From: Tubulanus polymorphus
Taxonomy: Eukaryota; Nemertea; Palaeonemertea; Tubulaniformes; Tubulanidae
Assembly: GCF_964204645.1 (NCBI RefSeq)
Contig: NC_134031.1
Location: 496,001 to 560,000 of the forward strand
DNA length: 64,000 bases
Direction of reading: 5' to 3'
Shown here: one piece after another, positions 45,119 through 64,000 of the stretch
Layout: every line of letters begins with the position of its first letter
Position numbering within the stretch: the first letter of the stretch is position 1
Position numbers and translations under genes: made by a program
Notes under the pieces: generated by a model
Seen by the model: only the letters and a program-made list of their open reading frames with translations
Told to the model about the DNA's origin: nothing
The model's database searches: none

Positions 45119-45585
45119 AGACCCCAAAATATCAATAATAATGTTTAGAAATAAATAAGTAAAATACAAAACGGTCAAAGTCTCTGAAACTTTCAGAAAA
45201 GATAAACTTAAACAAGAGCTACAGCCCACAGTTGTTGCCCGGTGCAAGGACTCCTTGGGAGTCTAATTGACGCCCAAAGACCCCAAAATATCAATAATAA
45301 TGTTTAGAAATAAATAAGTAAAATACAAAAAGTCTCTGAAACTTTCAGAGAAGATAGAACTATTCGACAGTTACAGCCAAGTATATAGTTGTTATTACGT
45401 GTATTACGGTGGGCGGTTTACCGGCCTATTCCGCCGGTAATGAAATTGAATCGTTGCGCGACGCGGCTTTGGGAGTATTTTTTGACATTTAGAGGATGCA
45501 CGCCACGTAGTCTAGTACCTAACCGTTGTTTCCCAAGCCGTTTGTAGGGAACCCGTAACAACGACTGGTATTCAGACTACCCGTC
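45119..45585. repeat. Direct duplication and small foldback element
   Basis: About 85 bp beginning GACCCCAAAATATCAATAAT occurs at 45119-45205 and again at 45279-45360. 45508-45583 is a short foldback (GTAGTCTAGTACCTAACCGT mirrored by GACTGGTATTCAGACTAC) related to 39963-40045. 45425-45470 resembles 43850-43900. Confidence 0.65.
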
Positions 45586-45901
45586 GCGCACCCGCTTCGG
45601 GGGGAAATCACCTCCACAACTGTACAGCCTGTAATCGGGAATTTCCCGATGTTCACGGTGAGAATTCAGATTCTCAGAACTTTCTGATTTTAAGAACTTT
45701 GTACGTAAACGAATAATTGTTCGAACAGGGTATCAATCCTGGGAAATTCTATTATCCACAGGGCCAGACTCAAACCACTAGGACTTCTCGGAAAACCCGG
45801 AAGACTAAAGTAAATTTGAATTTGAAAAGTTGGTAAACTTTTCGGGATTCGAACCCAATATTTTCACACGTCGTAAAACTTGATGATGTGTAGCAGCAAA
45901 A

Positions 45902-54075
<8,174 letters not shown>

Positions 54076-54947
54076 TGTTTAAAATCAGTCAATCATTGAT
54101 TAGAATAGTATCACATCTTGGCATTTTAGCACGAATTTGATCGAGGATTTCAGATTTTGTCATTATATCATGATCATAGCCCCCTCTCCTCCCCCCTACC
54201 AAATTGTTAGCAGGTGTTATATGTTCTTGTTCAACAGGCAGTAGTGGATCCGGGGTCAAAGGGAGGGCAATCCACTCTCTCAGCTTCGCCTCGATACCGT
54301 TTTTGCCTCCACTACAAAATTTTCATATTTTTTCAGTTGTTCAAGCTTGATATTGATTTCTCATAAAAATTTTCAGCCTGGATATTTTGTGGACGGAATG
54401 TTGAAGGGCCTTACGGGGAGTCCAGACGCCCATCGATCCGCCACTGACAGGTGCCCACCTCCCCTCTATTTCTAATAGTCTATATGTGGCTTCGAAATCT
54501 CATTTCACATTTGTAGTTATTTTTTAATCATGCATTTAATCAATAATAAGTGATTCGTTTAAATCGTTGTAATGATATCAATAAATGATCATTATTTAAC
54601 CTTAAGTAAAATATTAATATTCATATTGATTGACTTGATATGTAGAACTATGTAGTGTTAGATATTACAGTAAACTGCATTTTTAAACCACTATCTACCA
54701 CTATCACCGCCATTACAGCAGTAGTTCAATTCACTCGTTTCGAATAATGTCTCATTTTTGATAGCTCTCTGATTTATATATTGTAGGTATGATTTTGTAG
54801 ATACAGTTTTAGAAATAATTTGGTGCTCAAATAAAAATCCGTTTATACATTTTAATAAAAGAAAACCAGCTGTTGCTTTATTGTAATGATTTTTCACGCC
54901 GGATGTCGATTTCTATCATTCAGTGAATTTAGAACGAACCAGCAGGG
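54076..54947. other. GT25 3' UTR and intergenic sequence
   Basis: Contains AATAAA at 54580-54585 and 54854-54859. No other gene was recognised; the minus-strand ORF at 54691-54897 shows no family features. Confidence 0.45.
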
Positions 54948-55535
54948 ACAGGTCAAAGAGCTGGGACAGGTCAAGGAGCTGGGACAGGTCAAGGAGCTGG
55001 GACAGGTCAAGGAGCTGGGACAGGTCAAGGAGCTGGGACAGGTCAAAGAGCTGGGACAGGTCAAGGAGCTGGGATAGGTCAAGGAGCTGGGATAGCGGCA
55101 GGTCAAGGAGCTGGGACAGTGGCAGGTCAAGGAGCTGGGACAGTGGCACATCAAGGAGCTGGGACAGCGGCACATCAAGGAGCTGGGACAGTGGCACATC
55201 AAGGAGCTGGGACAGTGGCACATCAAGGAGCTGGGACAGGTCAAGGAGCTGGGACAGTGGCACATCAAGGAGCTGGGACAGGTCAAGGAGCTGGGACAGT
55301 GGCAGGTCAAGGAGCTGGGACAGTGGCACATCAAGGAGCTGGGACAGCGGCACATCAAGGAGCTGGGACAGTGGCACATCAAGGAGCTGGGACAGTGGCA
55401 CATCAAGGAGCTGGGACAGGTCAAGGAGCTGGGACAGTGGCACATCAAGGAGCTGGGACAGGTCAAGGAGCTGGGACAGTGGCACATCAAGGAGCTGGGA
55501 CAGTGGCACATCAAGGAGCTGGGACAGTGGCATCC
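54948..55535 (+). repeat. 18/24-bp array CAAGGAGCTGGGACAGGT
   Basis: First 18-bp units (GGACAGGTCAAGGAGCTG), then a mix with 24-bp units including GTGGCACATCAAGGAGCTGG. A higher-order block of about 210 bp is repeated. Because units are multiples of three, all frames are open; none is a gene. Confidence 0.92.
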
Positions 55536-55987
55536 CCTGTGACTGGGGCCAAATAGATATTGTCTAAGTGCGCCATTTCTCTTCCTGGTAAGGCGATTAC
55601 CGTATGATATAAGCGGGGCAGGGAGGGGGGGTGAGCCCTGGCGCAGGAGTCAATGAAAATTTCAGTCATTTTTAGTGCATATAATAATGAATTGGGTGTC
55701 GCTGTTGACTGTGTTGAAAGCAACGATGGATCGATCTATTGCTGTCAGTGTCCAGGTTTGTTTCAGTAAAGAAGTTGTTTAAACCTTTGCGCCAAATAGC
55801 ATTTCGGTGTTAGTGCATTATAATTGCTGAACCGGTTCCGTGAGTAAACATTTCCGCGATTTATTCACATACCAGTATACTGTAAAAACCAGTACTACTT
55901 AACATAGCAACGGCCCGGTGGGCAATCAAACTATAGTGGATATTGTATAAGGATCTACGCGTTGTCAAAGGGTAAAATACATTAAAC

Positions 55988-56434
55988 ATGGCTGGTGGAG
56001 GAGCTATTGCGTTTGTGGACGCCAAAATCAAACAGAGACCTGTAATGTTATTTTCTAAAACTCATTCGCCGGATTGTAAAGAAATTAAATCAATCTTGAA
56101 ACAATATTCGATGAGTCCTCATGTGTGTGAAATCACTGAGATCGATGCTAGACAGGATTGTACACAAATTGACAACTATTTCCAGACTATTTGTCTTACA
56201 GATCGAAGGGAGGTAAGAGATGACTGAGTGTCGAGCTGCATAGTGTCACCCGACGATACATGGAAGGAGGCTTAGAATTAATCTTCATATATTTTCGTAT
56301 TTCAGGTACCGCAGTTGTTTGTAAGAAGTCGTTATATAGGGGGCGCACGTGAAATAGTACGCTTGCACGCTTCCGGTGAACTGGAGAATGTATTTCAAGA
56401 AGCTGAAGTCGAATATAAGTTAATTAAATCATGA
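55988..56434 (+). CDS. Glutaredoxin-like protein (thioredoxin fold)
   Basis: Two exons, 55988-56212 and 56306-56434, 117 aa. The strand-helix start VMLFSKTHSPDCKEIKSIL aligns with glutaredoxins, whose active site is usually CPYC; here it reads SPDC, so only the second cysteine remains. The cis-proline segment (REVPQLFVRSRYIGGAREIV) fits the TVPxxFI...GG glutathione-binding region, and HASGELENVF the final helix. No transit or signal peptide is visible, so it is probably cytosolic. Loss of the first cysteine suggests either a non-redox role or monothiol chemistry by another residue. Several additional cysteines (VCEITEI, QDCTQ, TICL) are present. The intron has standard GTAAGA/TTTCAG ends. Orthology to a named glutaredoxin is not established. 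Confidence 0.8.
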
Positions 56435-57747
56435 TCGGATTTAATCACAATTGTTGTAGTTATTGTAGGTGCCATAGCTATCTAACAGTATAGGAACCGG
56501 TCCTCGACTAGCCTCCATCTGCACTGCATCCTCTTCAAATATTCTGCTGCCTGGATCCGGACCCTCAGAGTCTTCCTGGCAACTTCAGATAATTGAAAAC
56601 ATTTCTTAATAATGAATATGGAAACTCAGCTTTTTACGATATGATCGCCATCTATTGGAATTTTGCTGAACTATCAGATGTACGAAATTGACATATCCGG
56701 AAGACTTACAATGAACCACAATTCGCATGCACCATCTATAGGGCAATTTGTTAATTAAAGGAGTCGCGGTCGAAAGTCCAACATTCACCTATACGATATT
56801 AAGGATGAGCATTGATATATGAAATGAAATATAAAATACCGACATGTCCTCTAGCTCAAAATACATTTCATGTTATAATATTCAATATGTAACATCTGGT
56901 TGCATGAACTCAATTCATGCGATTTTTGCGGATATTATTAATAATTTCCAGACAAATCGTCTCCGAAGAGAGGAACCGATAAAAACATTTCAAAATGTAT
57001 GAATGATCCACATAGAAAAATCAAATATCAGTTGATTAAATTTCTCAACGTTTTTTTTTCCCCCAAAATTATCAGAACGACGTTTTCGATTCGGGAGAAT
57101 CTACGGGAGACACACAAGCACCACCAGACGCCACAAGGATAGGCAGAACCCCTTTCTGAACGAGTCCACACCTACTTTTATATAGGTCGTTCATCCTGGT
57201 CAAACCTGGGTTTTCTGGGCTGATCCCCAATATATCACCAGGAAAACATCTAAATCCCTATTTACATATATCTGCAAAGATGGCTACAAGATCTATAGTT
57301 ACCTAGAAAACGTAGTCCAATTGTTTGCTTCTCTTGCTTTGGTTCCCCCACCCCTATTGGATTGTTCATTTAACCTCACGACGGGACCACTCACCTCGAA
57401 AATTCAAACTGTAAAACTAGTTTATTCCGACAATGTTAACTCGAATGAACCACAAAAAGTTTGAAAAAAAGGATTTGTTTCGTGCAGGGCACTCCGTACA
57501 CAATTTACTGGTGAAACTGTTAATGCATGTTCAGTGATATACGGATCTATGGTTCCTGAAGCTGATCTTATACATGAAATATCTCAACCAAAATATAACA
57601 GAACGAAAATTGTGTCAAGGCAATCAAAAATATATACCTCAGTAATATTGATATTAAACTTTATGAGTTTGTTATCAGCATTTTTCAACAGGTGAATTTC
57701 CATTCGATCAATGATGCTCAGTAAAACTAATAACAAACCGTTCATTC
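56435..57747. other. Intergenic, contains a solo end of the first foldback family
   Basis: About 56638-56700 (ATGATCGCCATCTATTGGAA) matches the end of the element at 87-740. No coding exon was recognised in the rest. Confidence 0.5.
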
Positions 57748-57755
57748 TATATAAG
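57748..57755 (+). promoter_or_regulatory. TATA box of kringle/VWD gene
   Basis: TATATAAG lies 47 bases before the first ATG (57795), placing the start of transcription near 57778. Confidence 0.6.
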
Positions 57756-57794
57756 TAGAGTCAGTTTCTGAGTAAATCAAGCAGAAACTCCGAT

Positions 57795-60700
57795 ATGACA
57801 GGTAAGCGTCACCATTTTTCCTTTATCTATCTCTAAAGTGTTCGTTAATTTCTATACAGAATAAGTAAATCTAAACTAGCTTCGTATCAGAGAAACTATC
57901 GGAATTTTCTCTTCCGTAAAGATTTGGCTAATTTCAAAGAGTGATTCGGTTTTTTTTGTCTACAGAAACCATGGCAGGTTTAACATATCTTATTTTGCTG
58001 ACTGGCTGTTGTCTTATTCGACTAAGTTACGCTAAAGGTAGGTGTCGTTAAGCTGTAGATGAAATGGGGAAGACAAACTTTTAAAAAGCTGGTGGTTGAT
58101 AACCCAACAAATTTTTCAGTAATTTTGCCGTTTTTTTTTTTTTGATGCGGTAACTTACTTATTTCTTCAAAAAGTTGCATTCTGCGTGAGTTGTTGGGAC
58201 ATCAGGTCAAACGACCCTTTGAATCGCGAGAAAATTATGATCACGGGCTAACTGCATGCGGATTCGAAGTTGAAGTAGTGTTTAGAATGCAAATCCATTA
58301 TATAGAAATTGATGCATCAAGTATAAGAATTAGAATTAAAGATACATGATGTTTCAGAAGAGATCAATACATGTGTCTTTTTGATCTATTCTGCACGTCT
58401 GAGAGCACCGGCTCACATACCGTACTGGAAGTGTTCTTTTTGTATTGAAGTTGAAAGTTTGAACCGTTAACAGTTGACTATCTTTAAACTATAGAATGTA
58501 AGGATACGATGGAAGGTGCAGCTTACATGGGCGTTAAAACCACTACCGCAAACGGGTTCCAGTGCGCGGAATGGTCTTTACATGCCGACAAATTAACTAA
58601 TGGTGGTAATTTCCCTGATGGAAGCGCTGCCTCTGCGAACAACTACTGCCGTAATCCTGGGAAAGTGGTTGACAGCACCGCTCTGTATCCGAGAAACTTC
58701 CTCGACCCGATGCGCTTTGGTCCGTGGTGTTACGTGACTAACTCGACCGTGATCTGGGATTACTGCGACGTACCGATGTGCAATGCGCCTCCTGTTGATC
58801 CAGGTACATTTTATTTAGATTAGTTTATTTATTATTTGGCGATCGATTTTCACTCCGACTGCTCCGGAATTGTCACTGCGACTGTTCCGGAATTGTCGCT
58901 CCGACTGCTCCGGAATTGTCACTCCGACTGCTCCGGAATTGTCAATTGCAGGAATTTAGAATAGGGGGATTGGCAAAACTTCCCAGCTGGTACATGAGCC
59001 TTTTAGGGGGTTAGGTGTGCAGTCTATTGTGAATATTGTGCTCTATGAAGGTTTAGGTTTAGAGATTGTTTTCTGTTGTTATAGGTGTGAACTGTTTTGA
59101 GACGGGTGGTACGTGGAAGAGGGCCCTGTTCTTTTACAACGGGTCACAAAACATCGATTATATGGGCAGAAAATGCGCCACGTGGACTCGACTCGAGGGT
59201 ATTCTGTACGTCAATAAAACATCATTTCAATATTCATCACATTGATTTAGAATGAAAATCGAATTTTGGTTTCAAAACTTCAAAATCTTCTTTCTATATT
59301 TTTCATTGATAATCTCTCAACAGTTTGATGGAAAATCATTATTTGTCATCATCATTTTCAAAAACCTACGAAAACTTTTTCGTTTTATTACCTTGCATTA
59401 ACAAAAAAAGTGTCATTTGATTTTGATCGTTCATTCGTATAGGCCTACATCTATGCTTACAGATATTCGATATCGAAGTTAGCTTCACTAAGAGATCACT
59501 GCGGTATGCTTACATCCGTCAAGACCAGACCTTATTGTTACTATTTCGATACAACTTACGGTATATTTAGGAGAAGCCTCACCTGTGGTATCACTAGCTG
59601 CCGTAAGCATTCTTTTCTATCCTTTATAAAGTTTTCCGATTTCAAAGTTTGAGTTTTAATTCAGTTGAATCTCGATGTGATTATCTTATATCTGATTCTG
59701 CTTACTTCACTTTTAGTTACCGTTTATTGTAGCTTTAAAAAATCATCATGAAATTTAACTCGTCATAAGATGCTTCTACAACTGTTCTTATAGTTAAAAC
59801 TTGATCGTTTTAGGTGTTTACACTCCACCACCCACTACAACTCTGGCACCCACAACTCTGGCACCACCAACTCCGCCACCCACACCGGCACCTACAACAC
59901 CGGCACCCACAACTCCACCACCCACTCCGCCACCCACACCGGCACCTACAACACCGGCAGCCACAACTCCACCACCCACACCGGCACCTACAACACCGAC
60001 AGCCACAACTCCACCACCCACTCCGGCACCTACAACTCTGGCACCCACAAATCCGCCACCCACTCCGGCACCCACGACACCACCGCCTACACATGGTTCT
60101 ACGAAAGGTTGGTATTTATTTATGAATCTCATGAAACAGAATCGCAATGTCCATGAAATAGATGTAATATCTTTGATGAGCCTAACACTTGTGTGAGCCA
60201 TGGTTTATAATTCCTCGGTTTAATGTCGTTATAACAGAATGTAAGGATACGATGAAAGGTACAGCTTACATGGGCGTTAAAACCACTACCACAAACGGGT
60301 TCCAGTGCGCGGAGTGGTCCATCCATTACGATAAATTAGTGAATGGTGGTAATTTCTCAGATGGAAATGTCGCGTACGCCAAAAACTACTGTCGGAACCC
60401 TGGACAAGTGGTTGACGATAGCGTGCAATATACCAGCAGTTCAACGAATCCAATGCCGCTTGGTCCCTGGTGTTACGTGGTAGATAGCTTGTCCGTCATA
60501 TGGGAATATTGTGATGTACCAATGTGCCCTGCTGGTCCTGGTAAATTTCTAATTCCTTTTTATTTAACTTTTCCCAAAACTGTGTCTGCGATAGAAAGGT
60601 TCTTTTTGTTATATCGTTATCACTTTTCGTTTGTTTTCAGGAACACTTAAACCGTGTGGACCTGAGACACCGGCTACCCCTCCACCCACAACCCACCCAA

Positions 60701-63700
60701 CCCCACCCCCTCCAACAACACCGTCCCCTCCACCCACAACGCATCCAACTCCACCTCCTCCAACAACACCGTCCCCTCCACCCACAACCCACCCAACCCC
60801 ACCCCCTCCTACAACACCGTCCCCTCCACCCACAACCCACCCAACCCCACCCCCTCCAACAACACCGTCCCCTGCACCCACAACCCATCCAACCCCACCT
60901 CCTCCAACAACACCGAGTAAGTCTAACGTTCAGTCCGTGCTTCGAATAGACTAGATTTATTTACTTTTGAAAATATATTTCTGTGATATTGTTTATTTTA
61001 CATGAAACGTTTAAATGATTGTATTCTAGTATCACCATGCAACCCAAACCCGTGTCTCAACGGTGGAACATGTGTCGTGTCTGGAACTGGCGCAGTTTGT
61101 AATTGTGATAGTTATCACTCCGGAAATAACTGTGAACGTGAGTAGATATTCAAATCAAAACACCAAATATGGCTCCTATGCATAATCTTATCATTTCGAC
61201 CAATCAACGAAGAGAATGGCCAAGGATGTCGCCATATTGGATTGAATACTCATGATTTAACTCAAGGGTAAAATACAAATGATATTCATCAGTAACCATT
61301 AATGAAACACTCTGAGTCTATGCTGTAATGCTAGTATGAAATCCCACATTAAGAGTAAAACGAGTCTGAGAAAGTTTCCTTGAGTTAAGAGTTATTTCGA
61401 CTGCTAATATGCAACCATCTTCAGGAAAACAGGACCATATAAATATTGAGTCGTTGAAATGTAAATCATTAGTTCAAGGAAATATCTCCGCGACTCTTTT
61501 CTTTCTTACCGTTCGATTTTATCTGATTATAGAGTCAAACTTTACCGAAAACTCGGGTCCAGGATGATCAAACCGGTTTTATCTTTCTTCTCTTTTTACC
61601 AGTCACGTGTTCGGACGTTTGGACTTATCGGAATAATAGTTACATATATATGAATGATAATGCTAAATACGATAAGAGCGTATTCGACGCGGCCACTTGT
61701 CGAGGTTTGTGTCTGAACGAGAAATCGTTCGAATGCAACTCGTACGAGCATTGTTTGGTGCCCAACGGAAACAAACAACACGGAACGATCTGCCACCTAT
61801 CGGTGAACCGCTGGGCGACTACTGCTGCCTCCTATCTCGTAGAGAATAAAAGATACCCCGGTTGGAAGGTATCGTACGTCTGTACGTATCATGAACGGCA
61901 GAAATCGTGCACGAAAGGTAAAACACGCGAGACCAGCAGCAAGTTCTATGAAATAATCTCTATCGTGAAGTTTGTGAAGGTTTTCACCTAAACAGACTCT
62001 CGCTGTTCTCATTTCAGCTGAATGCGACCCAAATCCGTGTAAGAATGGTGGAACTTGCGTACCGAACTCTGGGTGCTCCTGTCCACCGGGATTCTCAGGG
62101 GCTTTATGCGAAATCGGTAAGGAACTGGCCACGATTATATTGTTTCTCAGAAAATCAAGAATCTTATTCATCTCTTCATATATATTACAGTTGATGACCA
62201 ATGCTACAGCGGATGTTCCATATTTGGAGATCCTCACTATTCCACATTCGACGGTTTATCCTTCGATTTTATGGGTTCGTGCAAGTATCAATTAGCGAAA
62301 TTCGGCGGATACTCGGACGGCTCATGCGCGTTCAGTGTCAATGGCAAAAACAAGAAATGGGGTGGTTGGTCGTACATCAGTGAACTGGAATTAGTCCTAA
62401 CCTCTGAACCATCAGTTACCATACAACTTACATCGAAAGGAATTTTGGTAATTACGACTAAAACCTCACAATTGAAGCGGCCATGATCCAAGATGGCCGC
62501 CACCTTCCAAGATGGCCACCGCCAATCGCTTGTGATCCAAGATGGCCGCAACCTTCGTGTGTGATCCAAGATGGCCGCTGTCGAGATTTTCTCAATATTG
62601 TATGAGTTGTTTATTTAGAAATGTAATTTTGTTGCAGGTGAATGGAGTGAAAATGTCAGCTGATCTGTTATCTCAAACCTATCCTGATTTCCAGGCCGGT
62701 GTCGCCTCACCAGCTATGACGTATTTAAGATATGCAAAATGTAGTATAGAATTACAGTTTAGAATTTGGCGCGGAACAATACGATTGGGTGGGGCTGGTT
62801 TAGATATCAATCATTACAAAGGTAATACAACGCGTCATATTGGCCGTCTATTAAAATAAATTCTCAATTGACGGCCATAATGACATGTGTGAATAATTAG
62901 TAAGACGTCCGTCAATGGTCAAATAGAGCATCTCAACCTACACTTGTATCTGTGATTTAGGTAAACTAACGGGATTATGCGGTAATTGTGACGGATCTGC
63001 CGATAATGATTGGAACTCCTGCCGTGGAACACCGACTGATGCCAATACGATGAACGGTTATCTCGGCGGTGACGTCACATCAACCGTCGGCGCTGACTGT
63101 TTTATAGTCGATTCCACGTGAGTTTATTTTACCCGCAGTTCCACAGTTCCACAGTTCCTCAGTCTCTCTAACAGTATTTCCGAAGATAAGAACACAATTA
63201 CATTAAATATCTCGTCATCATCGCGTTATATTTCTATATTTGTTATATTTCAGTTGTCCAAATGCTTTTGCGACCGGAAGGAAGAGAAGGTATTTAATAC
63301 TTCCAGTAAATGTATCTAATACTGGATTTATACCAGGCAGTTTGAATTCGTTCTGATGAACTTATTTCAAAACACGCTGAACTATTTCTGTTGAGATCTG
63401 TATTTTAGGGCAGTAAAACTCATGGCAACTCCAGCCGCTGCCACCAATCAGAACGACATCTCCAAATACACTAGCGACCTCTATTGTGGACTGTTGAAGA
63501 ACACATCGGGTCCGTTCGGCGAATGTATCAAAATGATCGGTCTCGAGGCTCAGTTTAATTCGTGTCTCTCAGACGCCTATTACAACAGCGGGTCACGTGA
63601 GTGGGTATGCCGCTCGCTTCACGACGCCGAATCAGATTGCGTCACGGCGGGAATATCCGTTCAAACATGGCGTTCTGTCGATTTCTGTCGTAAGTAATAA

Positions 63701-64000
63701 ATAATCAGCCGTGGTCTACCATGCCGTCAGTCATATCGGGTGCCGACATCAGTCGGCTTAACGACGCAACCCGACGCCACGCGCTCGACATCAGTCAGCT
63801 AACAAGTTAGCGTCGGTCATGATGTCGCATTCCGAGATAATCTATGTCTAAAAAGTTCGTTTGATCATGGCTTAGCCCGTGGTTTGATGTGTGTTTTCTA
63901 AATAACACATAATCAAGCATAATTCAGAAATATTTTACTGTTTTTAATCGTTATTTTCATTTGTTGCGTCTCTATTTCAAACATCAGCTGTAAAGTGCCC
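57795..64000 (+). CDS. Secreted kringle-EGF-PAN-EGF-VWD-C8 protein, 3' end outside window
   Basis: Exons: 57795-57801, 57966-58037, 58495-58803, 59085-59205, 59463-59602, 59814-60107, 60238-60540, 60641-60916, 61030-61137, 61603-61917, 62018-62116, 62191-62447, 62638-62821, 62961-63117, 63254-63289, 63409-63689, 63988 onward; about 990 aa so far. Order: signal peptide ([16 protein letters not shown]); kringle 1 (CKDTM...NYCRNPG...GPWCY...WDYCDVPMC); a diverged kringle-like unit (about 130-216); Pro/Thr mucin-like linker; kringle 3 (about 315-415); second Pro/Thr linker; EGF ([12 protein letters not shown]); PAN/Apple-like Cys module (about 544-648); EGF ([12 protein letters not shown]); VWD ([19 protein letters not shown] ... 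[14 protein letters not shown]); C8 (about 893-986); then FCPVKCP, as at the start of a TIL module. Most module exons are phase 1-1, as in shuffled extracellular proteins. Likely a matrix, mucus or haemolymph component; no named orthologue is claimed. Confidence 0.85.
58845..58945 (+). repeat. 24-bp array CTCCGACTGCTCCGGAATTG
   Basis: Four units in the intron after the first kringle exon. Confidence 0.85.
62475..62578 (+). repeat. GATCCAAGATGGCCGC repeats
   Basis: Four to five spaced copies of CCAAGATGGCCGC in the VWD intron. The AAGATGGC core resembles a YY1 site, but the setting suggests a small minisatellite. Confidence 0.7.

Noticed and set aside
54894-55567. Several 145-214 aa ORFs in several frames
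   Set aside because: All come from an 18/24-bp tandem array, open in many frames at once.
59801-60954. Gly/Val- and Cys/Trp-rich ORFs on the minus strand
   Set aside because: Shadows of the Pro/Thr-rich linker exons of the kringle/VWD gene.

Overview
This is animal nuclear DNA: AT-rich, with small exons, GT-AG introns, AATAAA signals, TATA boxes and abundant minisatellites. The gene content (two peptide-receptor-like GPCRs, a TRIM-NHL protein, a kringle/PAN/VWD secreted protein) fits an invertebrate, probably a lophotrochozoan, but the species cannot be fixed from sequence alone. Exon structures below were read by hand: splice sites were chosen so that reading frames close exactly and match remembered family sequences.

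Layout. (1) 1-1270: a foldback element split by a LINE 3' end. (2) 1271-3336, minus: SCO1/2 copper chaperone, 7 exons. (3) 3659-3793: hAT-like MITE with a perfect 8-bp target duplication. (4) 4193-6985, minus: RPL5, 7 exons. (5) 6986-7416: shared RPL5/CCDC18 promoter. (6) 7720-27644, plus: CCDC18 coiled-coil protein, 24 coding exons, 1688 aa, with minisatellites in many introns. (7) 28983-40482, minus: SMYD3-like MYND/SET methyltransferase, 11 exons; one 5.4-kb intron contains two opposite-strand genes, a single-exon GPCR (31937-32995) and a TRIM-NHL gene (33988-36045). (8) 41095-42321, minus: a second GPCR, with a decayed copy at about 43525-43830. (9) 42957-45900: foldback elements, a 33-bp satellite and small duplications. 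(10) 45902-54075, plus: procollagen galactosyltransferase (GT25/COLGALT), including two alternative versions of one exon and a perfect (CTG)94 run beside the first. (11) 55988-56434, plus: small glutaredoxin-like gene. (12) 57795 to the window end, plus: secreted kringle-EGF-PAN-EGF-VWD-C8 protein, cut by the window.

The genes are mostly unrelated housekeeping, cilium/centrosome, signalling and extracellular-matrix functions; they do not form one pathway. RPL5 and CCDC18 also lie in the same human region (1p22), so their head-to-head arrangement may be an old linkage.

The most interesting signals are where repeats meet splicing: candidate mutually exclusive GT25 exons next to (CTG)94, a CCDC18 exon end plus 5' splice site present three times, and an SCO 3' splice site repeated eight times. 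Several foldback (MITE-like) families recur through the window, and one seems to have seeded tandem satellites.
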